This document shows, in pieces, positions 8,313 to 17,700 of a DNA stretch of 64,000 bases. Location: NCBI GenBank assembly GCA_043764095.1, contig JAYUKX010000020.1:6634-70633 (forward strand), in the 5' to 3' direction. Position 1 is the stretch's first letter, and every line of letters begins with the position of its first letter. Under the pieces are notes generated by a model. That model was not told the origin of the DNA and searched no databases. It worked only from the letters and a program-made list of their open reading frames with translations. Both the position numbers and the translations under genes were made by a program. The stretch is from M3007 sp043764095. Lineage in GTDB: Bacteria > Bacteroidota > Bacteroidia > Chitinophagales > Saprospiraceae.

Positions 8313-9464
8313 CTAACCCTTTTCTAGTTCATTCAGGAGCAATTGGGTTTGAGAATAGTCTTCTCCTGATGCTTTGGCAAGTTCGATGGCTTTTTTCGCA
8401 TTGGTGATAGCATCTTTCTTTTTTCCCAATTTTGCTTGTATGGCTGCTACCGTATCGGTATTAGCGTAAGACTGGAACAGTTGTACCGATTTTTCAGCCC
8501 ATTTCAGGGCATTTTTCAGGTATTTTTTATCGCTGGTATTTTTGTAAAAAATCCATGCCACCTCGTTGAGTTCGTCGGGATTATCGGAACTGTATTTTTG
8601 ATAATATTCAGTGGCTGCATTGAGGTAGCCCGGAACATCCTCGCGGTTTCGGTTCCAAGTCATTTTGAATTGAGCGGCTCTTTGTGCGCCATCATCGGGG
8701 AAAGTAGAACGCACCAATTTTTCGGTTTCGGGCCAAGTGAGTTCGGGATTTAGCATTAAGTGTTGGTCAAAAATACCTTGAATCCGTGCATCAATATGTT
8801 CTTGTCCGTATTTGTTATCAAAAGCCGCCCGATGTGTTACGAGGTATTTAAAAGCAGGGGCAAGCGCATCATCTGAATAACGTGCAATGATGTCCATATT
8901 GCGTTCCGTGCTAAAATCAGTTTGGGTCGCTAGAAATTTATTAGCAACAATGCCCGATTGAGGGTCGTAAGCAGCCGCAAGTGCCTCAAGATAACGCGAT
9001 AAAAATTCGGGTTGGCGGTTACCGGACGCGTATTGTTTGTCCATTGCCCCAATTTGTTTTTCGGGGTTATTGGCATTTTGCCCAAGTTCGATCAATTGTG
9101 TTGGCGTATGAAACCCGACTGCTTTATGTACCAATTCGCCTGTACTATTGACAAATAATAGGGTAGGGTAGCTGGCAATGGTATATTGTTGGGCAAGCGC
9201 AATGCCTTCCCCTTTCTCCATGTCCATTTTTACATTGATAAAATGCTTGTTAAAATAAGCCCCAACCGCCGAGTCTGGGAATGTATTGCGCGATAGCATT
9301 TTGCAGGGGCCGCACCAAGTTGTAAACGCGTCCACAAAAACAAGTTTGCCTTCTTTTTTCGACATTTCCAAAGCCGTAGCCCATTCGCCGTGTTCAAACG
9401 AAATACCCTGCGCAGGTGCGATACAAGGAATGATCCATAAGATGATGATTAATATTTTTTTCAT
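8313..9464 (-). CDS. Exported thioredoxin-fold protein
   Basis: A 383-residue protein with a signal peptide (MKKILIIILWIIPCIAPAQG) and an N-terminal thioredoxin-like domain carrying the redox motif WCGPC at 50-54 in FVDAFTTWCGPCKML. The cis-proline segment SYPTLLFV follows. The remaining ~240 residues are helical and TPR-like (LNEVAWIFYKNTSDKKYLKNALKWAEKSV), ending in a predicted coiled region. It probably acts as a periplasmic disulfide oxidoreductase or reductase with a protein-binding tail; the substrate is unknown. Such thioredoxin plus TPR proteins are common in Bacteroidota. The stop codon lies 10 nt from the palindromic element. Confidence 0.88.
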   Translation of the reverse strand: MKKILIIILWIIPCIAPAQGISFEHGEWATALEMSKKEGKLVFVDAFTTWCGPCKMLSRNTFPDSAVGAYFNKHFINVKMDMEKGEGIALAQQYTIASYPTLLFVNSTGELVHKAVGFHTPTQLIELGQNANNPEKQIGAMDKQYASGNRQPEFLSRYLEALAAAYDPQSGIVANKFLATQTDFSTERNMDIIARYSDDALAPAFKYLVTHRAAFDNKYGQEHIDARIQGIFDQHLMLNPELTWPETEKLVRSTFPDDGAQRAAQFKMTWNRNREDVPGYLNAATEYYQKYSSDNPDELNEVAWIFYKNTSDKKYLKNALKWAEKSVQLFQSYANTDTVAAIQAKLGKKKDAITNAKKAIELAKASGEDYSQTQLLLNELEKG

Positions 9465-9811
9465 AGTACCTTTGTTGCGTTAAGTGGGCAAAGTTACGGC
9501 TTTAAATTGAAATGATAGTTCTGCTAAAAAAACTGTCTGTTTGTCATTGCTTAATTTAATGGATATGCCAATAATGGTTTTTTCCTAAGTGTTTGAAAAT
9601 CAATAATTACAGTTCATTCGGATAATAATTTGATGTTAATGTTCGTTTAATTATTCAAATAAATCGATCAATCTGTCAAGAATATTATTGGTTTTTCCTA
9701 AATAATTGAAACTTTGCACGATTATTGCTGTCTAATACTCGAATTACCAAATATTAATCATTTTTGATTTTGTGATTTTTTACTTCACAAAACTTTATTA
9801 GGAAAAAAATA
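9465..9811. other. AT-rich intergenic region between divergent genes
   Basis: A 347-bp gap between divergently transcribed genes. The only things seen are two similar stretches built on GGTTTTTCCTAA (about 9573 and 9690) and a weak promoter-like site, listed separately. No RNA gene or terminator is recognised. Confidence 0.5.
9688..9716 (+). promoter_or_regulatory. Weak Bacteroidota-type promoter candidate
   Basis: TTG at 9688-9690, an 18-bp spacer and AAACTTTG at 9709-9716 resemble the Bacteroidota -33 (TTG) and -7 (TAnnTTTG) elements with one mismatch. It lies about 95 nt upstream of the muconolactone-isomerase-like gene. Confidence 0.3.
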
Positions 9812-10120
9812 ATGGAGCAAACCAATATGCAATTCATGGTAGATTTTACCATGCCAAAGGAATTACCCGATGAATTTGTGGGGTTAATTCCGCGCCAACG
9901 ATCAGCCGTTAATAAATTAATGAATGACGGCAAATTGTTGAATTACGCACTTGCACTGGAACATGGTAAACTATGGGCCGTATTTTCCGTTGAATCAGAA
10001 TCGGAGTTACTGGATATCGTTTATGGTCTTCCATTAACCGAATTTATGAAGGTTCGGATTTCTGAATTGACTTTTTTCAATGCTCAACAGCCCTTTAGAG
10101 CAACTTTTTCGGTGAATTAG
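9812..10120 (+). CDS. Muconolactone isomerase-like small protein
   Basis: A 102-residue cytoplasmic protein with the ferredoxin-like alpha-beta pattern of the muconolactone delta-isomerase family: MQFMVDFTMP at the start, an RQRSAVNKLMNDGKLLNY helix and turn, LWAVFSVESESELLDIV, and GLPLTEFMKVRISEL, which matches the family's GLPLxxYM block. There are no catabolic genes for catechol degradation nearby, so the classic pathway role is unlikely. It is better read as a member of the fold with unknown substrate. It appears monocistronic, with a hairpin following at 10168. Confidence 0.7.
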   Translation: MEQTNMQFMVDFTMPKELPDEFVGLIPRQRSAVNKLMNDGKLLNYALALEHGKLWAVFSVESESELLDIVYGLPLTEFMKVRISELTFFNAQQPFRATFSVN

Positions 10121-10167
10121 TACCTTTCCCCAACCTGAAATATTATTTCCACGTAATGGTATTGTAT

Positions 10168-10190
10168 CCTGCTTTTGAGCGGGTTTTTAT
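10168..10190 (+). terminator. Possible intrinsic terminator
   Basis: A short stem CCTGC/GCGGG (one T-G pair) with loop TTTTGA, followed by TTTTTATTT, 47 nt after the small isomerase-like gene. Confidence 0.45.
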
Positions 10191-10222
10191 TTAATATTTC
10201 ATCATTTAACAAACTCATTTCA

Positions 10223-10624
10223 ATGACTCGTTTTATTCTTTACTCAGCTGCTGCCATGCTGCTCGCCTTTGCTTCTTGTAAAAAAGAAGACGCTACACCC
10301 GATAACTGTTACGAAACTCAATTGACTGGAATTTATAATTCAGTAATAGGTACTACGCAGGCACCGGGCCAAACTACAACCCAAGAATTGACTGATGCAG
10401 AAAGTTTTCTTACTATTGTTGGTACAAGTTGCAATGTTGTGAAAATTGGAATAGGTAGTACTATTGGTGGCTTTGAAGCAGATTGTTCTTCAAATGGCAC
10501 TACTTTAACTGGTGCAAGTGCAGATAGTAATAGTACTTATTCGTACGATACTGTAACCAAAAAAATAACGATAAAGTATGTTTTATCTAGTGGTATTACT
10601 TATAATATTACTGCTAAAAAATAA
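10223..10624 (+). CDS. Small lipoprotein of unknown function
   Basis: A 133-residue lipoprotein. The signal sequence MTRFILYSAAAMLLAFASC ends in a lipobox with the acylated cysteine at 19, followed by KKEDATPDNC. The mature part is rich in Thr, Ser and Gly with alternating hydrophobic residues, suggesting a small beta-sandwich such as the lipocalin-like lipoproteins seen widely in Bacteroidota; that is an inference from composition. ATG 10223 is chosen over the upstream in-frame start at 10175 because it places the signal peptide at the N-terminus. A strong terminator follows. Confidence 0.75.
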   Translation: MTRFILYSAAAMLLAFASCKKEDATPDNCYETQLTGIYNSVIGTTQAPGQTTTQELTDAESFLTIVGTSCNVVKIGIGSTIGGFEADCSSNGTTLTGASADSNSTYSYDTVTKKITIKYVLSSGITYNITAKK

Positions 10625-10668
10625 ACGCATCAATTCGTTGGATTCAATCAACTATTGAACTGATATAG

Positions 10669-10700
10669 GGGCTGAGGGGGAAACCTTTCAGCCTTTTTTA
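10669..10700 (+). terminator. Intrinsic terminator
   Basis: Stem GGCTGAGGG/CTTTCAGCC with an AAAC-type loop, then TTTTTTATTT. It lies 45 nt downstream of the small lipoprotein gene. Confidence 0.75.
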
Positions 10701-10814
10701 TTTGGTTTGGTGTTTCTAAAAGTAGATACTTAAACAAATTAAGCAGGTTTGCGTTTAAATGAAACTTACCATGATCGGCTAAATTAGGACTATCAGAATA
10801 ACACAAAAATAAAC

Positions 10815-11609
10815 ATGAACGAGCACTTAGACAACATTAAAAGTAGGATTGAGCCTTTACGGCAGCAAATTATTAGTCATAAAGTATATTCAGCGATTAA
10901 AGATATTGAAGACCTGAAGATTTTTATGCAATATCATGTTTTTGCAGTTTGGGACTTTATGTCTTTGTTAAAGTCCCTGCAAAATAACCTAACTTGTACT
11001 TCTATTCCTTGGTTTCCCAAAGGCTCTGCTGAAACGAGGCAACTCATTAACGAAATTGTCGCTGGGGAGGAATCAGATGTTGATAGCTTTGGCAATATAA
11101 AAAGTCATTTTGAACTTTACCTAGATGCAATGCAGCAGTGCGGAGCAGATACGGCTCAAATTGAACTGTTTATTGCAACATTGAAAGAAACCGGAGATTT
11201 TAATGCATCTTTTATCATTGCAGGGGTGCCAGCAGAGGCACGAGAATTTGTGGAGTTTACCTTTGAGATTATCCATAGCAATAAAGATTATTTACAATCA
11301 GCCATCTTTACCTTTGGCAGAGAAGATCTAATTCCGGGGATGTTTATCTCAATGGTCAATGACATCCATCAAAATTTTCCAGATAATATTTCTATTTTCA
11401 AATATTACCTTGAAAGACATATTGAAGTAGATGGCGATCATCATAGCCACCTTGCATTACAAATGACATCAAATTTATGTGGTGGCAACGAACAATTCTG
11501 GGCAGCAGCGGAACAAGTAACGATTGAATCTTTACAAAAACGCATAAATCTTTGGGATGGCGCTTACCAGCAAATATTAAACAGAGTAACGCATGGGCAA
11601 ATGGCTTAA
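10815..11609 (+). CDS. DUF3050 (heme oxygenase-like fold) protein
   Basis: A 264-residue all-alpha protein matching the DUF3050 family. Diagnostic segments are MQYHVFAVWDFMSLLKSLQ (about 38-56), WFPKGSAETRQLINEIVAGEESD, and RHIEVDGDHHSHLALQM near residue 215-231. The family has the heme oxygenase-like helical fold, with conserved His and Glu residues that could bind metal, but the reaction is not established. It stands alone on the plus strand between a terminator and a bidirectional hairpin. It is cytoplasmic, with no signal peptide. Confidence 0.85.
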   Translation: MNEHLDNIKSRIEPLRQQIISHKVYSAIKDIEDLKIFMQYHVFAVWDFMSLLKSLQNNLTCTSIPWFPKGSAETRQLINEIVAGEESDVDSFGNIKSHFELYLDAMQQCGADTAQIELFIATLKETGDFNASFIIAGVPAEAREFVEFTFEIIHSNKDYLQSAIFTFGREDLIPGMFISMVNDIHQNFPDNISIFKYYLERHIEVDGDHHSHLALQMTSNLCGGNEQFWAAAEQVTIESLQKRINLWDGAYQQILNRVTHGQMA

Positions 11610-11650
11610 TGGTATTTTGTTGATGGGTTAATCAAGTCGTTTTGATCCCA

Positions 11651-11696
11651 AAAAAAGAGGCCAACTAGGAATCAATCCTTGTTGGCCTCTAATATT
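11651..11696. terminator. Bidirectional terminator
   Basis: Stem AGAGGCCAAC/GTTGGCCTCT extended by AGGA/TCCT, loop ATCAA, with an A run on the left and AT-rich sequence on the right. It sits between the convergent DUF3050 gene and the giant surface protein gene. Confidence 0.85.
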
Positions 11697-11713
11697 ATCC
11701 ATCAAAATAAAAT

Positions 11714-14700
11714 TTATCGCACCAAAGTTACATCCCCTTCGTACAGTATTTTCTGTCCATCAATCAGTTCTATTTCTGCATAATAAACGAAAACTGCTGG
11801 AGTGAGTGCTTTTCCTTCACCTCCAATTTGACCATCCCAGCCATAAGCAGGATCATTGGGTTGGAAATTTTGTGCAAAGTGCACTTTTTCGCCCCAACGG
11901 TCAAATATTTGGAAAGAATTGACCTGTTTGATCTGTTTACGCTTGTCATCAGCATGGATATAAAAGATCGTATTTGCAGGATCTGCCGAATTATCCGGCG
12001 TAAATACATTAGGGATATAAATATGGGGTTCTGCATCCACAATGATAGCAATCCGATCGTATGCTTCGCAACCGCCATTTTTGGTCAATACACTTACTTT
12101 GTACTGTATGGTATTGAATGGCTTACAAATAGGCGTAAGTAATTCGGGTACAGTAGTGCCGCTAAATGTAAGGAACGTTAGTGGCTCCCATCTGATCGTA
12201 TCAATCAGATCAAGCGGAAAACCGGGAGGCAGCACTGCATTGAGTTGAAGCGAGTCGCCAAATTGCAATTCAAATTGTGGCGTTACATCAATAGATGGAT
12301 CAATTGCTGCTGGTATTTCCAAATCTTCACTATATTCACAACCATTGATATCTTGTACTAATAGTTCGTACGTACCGGGCGCTAAACCACCAAATGAAAT
12401 CGAATTGGCAAAACTATTACCACCATTAATGGAATATAGATAAGGCTCAATACCACCCATAACGGAATCAAAACGAATTAAACCGTCATTGTCGCGGCAT
12501 CCGGGAAGCCCAAGGGTAAATTCAAAGTTATTCGGGCGATCCAGTACTTCCAGCACATTGGTATTAGCCAATGCTGCGCAACCATTATTGTTGTTGACCA
12601 CCAATACATTGTAATTGCCGGGTTTGTCCACCAGTAATTGGAGCGATGTTTCTCCACTTACGATATTGCCATCAATAGTTGACCACCCAAATACGTATTG
12701 ACTGCCACTTTCTGCTAAGGCAATAATACTAACAACGGGATCAGCACAAGTAATAGTACCAGGAGGTAGTATTTGTACACTAGGTGCTACGGTGTTTTCC
12801 TCGACGGTGGTGGTACTTGCATTAGCACAACCATTATCATTGTTCAATATTGTAAGCGTATATAATCCGGGTGTATTGACTACCGCTTGAGGGGTAGTCT
12901 CTCCATTAATAATATTACCATTAGGCGTTGTCCAAGCGTAGGAGTAAGCATTTCCTGTGCTGGAATTACTGCCATCCAACACTACCTCTGACGCAAAACA
13001 AGTAATCAGTGCTGGTATAACGATGACAATATCAGGTTGGTTGATGTCTTCGTTAACAACAACCAAATCAGTTGATTTACAACCATTATCTGTATTGACC
13101 ACAGTGAGCAAGTAAGTACCTGACGCCGATACTGTAGGTGTTAAAGAGTTTGGATCTGCTAAAATTTCACCATTTGGTGTTGACCATTGGTAGAAAAAAT
13201 TACCATTTGAACTGGATCCCAAACCATCCAATGTAGCAATAATCGACTTGCAATCTAATTTAGTATCCATACCGGCTTGAGCAATTGGGGCTGTAATATC
13301 CTGTGCTACTGTTACTGATGCCAAAGATGCACAATTATTATCCATATCCTGAATCACCAATTGATACACACCGGGTGCATTCACCTTCACCTTAGATGAA
13401 TCGGAAAGGTCAATAAAATTACCATTAGGTGTCACCCAATTATAAGTCACATTGCCAGTAGAAGATCCTGAAGTATTTAACAGAACAAAATCAATATTAC
13501 AGTTCAAAATGGCTGGCTGCGCTATAGCAACAATAGGCGCATTTTGATCCGCCAATACATCTACTTGATCCGTATCAGTACATCCAGTAGATGTATTTGT
13601 TACTTTCAAGGTGTATATACCTACTGCATTTACCTCTGGAGATAAAGTAGTTGCTCCGGATAGTATATTACCGCCATTGGCAGCCGTCCAACTATAAGTA
13701 AATGATCCATTGGAATTCACATCTCCATCTAAGGTAACAGAATTGACGGAGCAAGTTAAAGTAACCGGCGCACCTGCTTCAGCATCGGGCGGTGTAATAT
13801 TCTGGCTGATTTCTACCATGGAATAAGAAATACAACTATTGGAGGTATCTCGTACTGCTAGGCTATATGTACCGGGCGCGTCAATGACGGGATAAAGTGT
13901 ATTAGCACCCGAAACAATATTTCCACCTGAAGTAGGAATCCACTGATAAGTAAACGGCCCGTTTTGGCTGCTACTTGAACCATCGAGGGTCAATTGATTG
14001 ATATTACAGGTAAGCAAGTCGGAAAAACCTGCATCTGATTCTGGAAAATCAGCGGACTCATATACTTGCATTACGTCTGTTGAAGTACATCCACTAGCCG
14101 TATTCGTTACAGTAAGGTAATAGAATCCAGCCCCGTTCAAAATTGGATTTAATTGGCTTTGTCCTATAGCGCCATTTAAGAAACTACCTCCGGTGGTCTC
14201 CCAATGGTAGGTAAATGGACCCGTACCCGTAATACTCGGTGTGGTTTCGTAAAAATTATCGGTACAGGTAATTAATCCACTTGGACCTGCATCAACAGTA
14301 GGTGTTGTGAAATTTGCGGCTAATGCTACATTACCCACTTCTGTACAACCATTCTGGGTATTAGTGACGGTTACGTCATACACCCCTGGTTGATTAACAA
14401 TTGGTTGTGCATTGTTTATGCCGGATAAAATACCTGGGCCACTCCAAACATAAGTAAAATTAGGGCCTGTTGAAATATTTGCTCCGCCAATTTGGAGTTC
14501 TGCTTGGTAACAATTCAGTGTATTGGCAGGCCCTGCATCTGCCACGGGTTTTGCAATATTTTGTGGCACAGTGGTTGTTGCCGTTTGGGTACAGCCATTG
14601 GAGGTATTGGTGATCGTAATGGTGTATGTGCCTGGTTGATCGACGGTTGGGTTGAGTGAGTTGATACCGTTGATAATGCTTAGTCCAGACCATTCATAGA

Positions 14701-17700
14701 CATAGTTACTACCAGTACTGGAGCCGGCTGCATTGATATTGACTTGCTGGGTAGTACAAGTTAGTGAAGGCGGAACGGCTACTTGAACAATAGGTTGGCC
14801 TGCATCTTGTGCAATTTGTACTATTGATGTGCTTGTACAGCCATTTATATTATTCGTAGCCGATAAAGTATATGTACCTGGTTTATCAATCGAAGGAGTG
14901 AGTGTATTTGCTCCCAAAAGGATATTACCGCCATCGGTGGCTACCCACTTGTAGGTATGCCCTGATGATGGTCCTGTTCCATTGATTGTAAGTGTTGGCT
15001 CCGTACAACTCAATATTTGAGTAGGGCCAGCATTGATCGCGGGCGGTACGTTATCTGCTATTACAACTACATTTTCCACTGCACTACAATTATTGGCCGT
15101 ATTAGTGACAATCAAGGTATAAGTACCTGATTTAGTAACTACTGGATTAAGCGTATTGGCTCCCGAAAGGATTGCTCCATCCACAGATCCCCATTGGTAG
15201 GTGAAATTGCCTGAACTGGCCACTGATGCGTTGAGCGTTAGTATGTCAACCAGGCAAGTAATAGGAGGGGCAGCCTGAATGGCAAACGAAGGGAGGTTTA
15301 AGTCCGATATTACGGTTGCAGTAGCACTTGATTTACATCCATTTACGTTATTGGTAACCAGTAATTGGTAGGTCCCAGGTGCTGTTACAACGGGTGTAAG
15401 TGTGTTTGTGCCAATGGAAATAGAACCATTAGGCGTTGTCCAGTCATAGCCATAAATAGGGCCAGTGCTGGAACCTACCCCATTCAATTGTACAAAGGAA
15501 TTTTGGCAATTAATTTGGCCTGCTGGTGCTACAACGGTAATTGGAGGTGTGATATCTTGAGCAATTGTAACGGATGCCGTATTGGTACAACCGTTTTGTT
15601 GGTTGGTCACTACTATGGCATAAGTACCTGCTTTATTTACCGTTGCTGATGATTGGTTGGTAGGGCCTTGAATATTTCCACCATTACTTGCCGTCCATTG
15701 GAACTTAGTATCGATCAAAAAAGCATTTGGATCACCGATCGTTAATGTGTTATTGTTATAACAGTTAAGCGTACCGGGAGGGCCCGCTATGGCAACGGGT
15801 GGTTGAATATTTTGCTCTACTAGTTTTGATGCTGATGCACTACATTTACTAGTCGGGTTGGTTATAGTCAATGTATATAGACCAGGTTTATCAACGGTTA
15901 TACTAAGGGAGTTAGCGCTACCCACAATATTGCCCCCTTGAGATACTGTCCATACGGGGCTACCATCATTAGTAGGATTTTGGCCTGTAATGATTACAGT
16001 ACTGGTATTACAATCCAAGGATTCATTAGAAAATGCTAATACACTTGGCACACTTTGATCTTCCTTCACTTCTTTGGAGGCGGTAGAAGTACAGCCATTG
16101 CCAGGATTGGTTACCGTAACTACATAGTCACCTGCTTCAGTAACTACAGGATTGGCTGTCGTAAATCCAGAAATGATATTACCATTTAAAGTACCCCAAT
16201 TATAAAATACATTACTTGGCGATGAGCCACTTGCGTTCAAAATTACTTGATTTTGAACACAATTGATGAGGTCTGGTGCCGCAATAACCGCTGTTGGTGG
16301 TGCAAAATTAGAGGTAACCACTACATTATCCGTTGCTGTACAAAAATTGATGTTGTTGGTAACCAATAGGGTATAAGTACCCACTGAAGAGGCAATCGGT
16401 TGTGTTGTATTCTCGCCGCCAGCAATTATACCGCCATTACTGGCCGTCCAGGCATAAGTGAAATTATTTGCACTACTGGAAGAACCGGATCCATCCAGTG
16501 TTACATTCCCAATAGCACAAGTTACTATTTGAGGTGGGCCTGCGTCTGCTACGGGCAGTAATACATTGCTAACGACTGGAACATCTACGGTAGATGTGCA
16601 GCCATTAGTGCTATCTGTAACCCTAATTCTATAAGTGCCACCTTGGCTAACGATAATATCAAGTGTATTTGTACTTCCAACGATATTTCCTGTTGGGCTG
16701 GCTACCGACCACAAATAGGAGAAATTAGATCCTACCGATGAGCCTTGGCCATTTAATTGGACGCTAAGTGTTTGACAATCAATATCATCCATAGCAACAC
16801 CTACCGCAATAGGTGGCGTTGTATTGGCTACTACTGTCGTGGTCGCAGTTCTAGTACATCCCGATTGATCGGTCACTGTAACCGTATAAGTTCCTGCGGG
16901 TAGGTTTTGTGGGTTTTGGCTTGTAGTGCTATTACTCCATTTATAGGTATAGTTAGGGAAACCTCCATTTACCGTCAAATTGATACTACCACCATTGGGA
17001 TTAGTGCAATTCGGTATTTGTGCCTGTGCTGCAACGGGCACTAGTACGCTAGCGGCTTGCACCGTAAAGGAATTGGTCAAAGAACAGTTATAACCATCTG
17101 TTAGCGTAACATTATAGACACCTGCTTGTAAATTGATCGGATCTGGAATGTTTGCGATCGTAACTGGGCCTTCCCAAACATAGTTATAAGGCCCGCTACC
17201 ACCAGTAACGGTTGTATTTATGGTGCCATTCGTTTGCCCAAAGCACTGCACATTCGTCGTTACGCCAGTGAGATTTAATTGGGAATTGACGACGAGTTGT
17301 GTCCCTTGCCCTGTCCCTTGGCAACCTTCAAAATCGGTTACGCTATTAATTGTGTATAGCCCTATCTCGTTTACTTCCAAGAAGTACGGGTTATCCGTAA
17401 TATCCGTAATTGGATCTTGTGGATTACCGTTAATGGAATATACCAATTCAAAAGGCCCGTTCCCTGTAAATATAACTTTTAAGAATCCAGATCCACCATC
17501 TGCACATAATTGAGGTGCAGGAGGTGATAATTGAGCCTTTGGAGGCGGATTCACCCTAACATATATACTTTGGACAGTAGTTTGCCCACATTCATCCGTT
17601 ATGGTTACTTTATAAGTGCCGGAGTTATTGACAAAAAACGCAGCCTGCTGAGCTGTTCCGCCATTGTTGGACCATTGGAAGGTATATTCTGGCACACCAC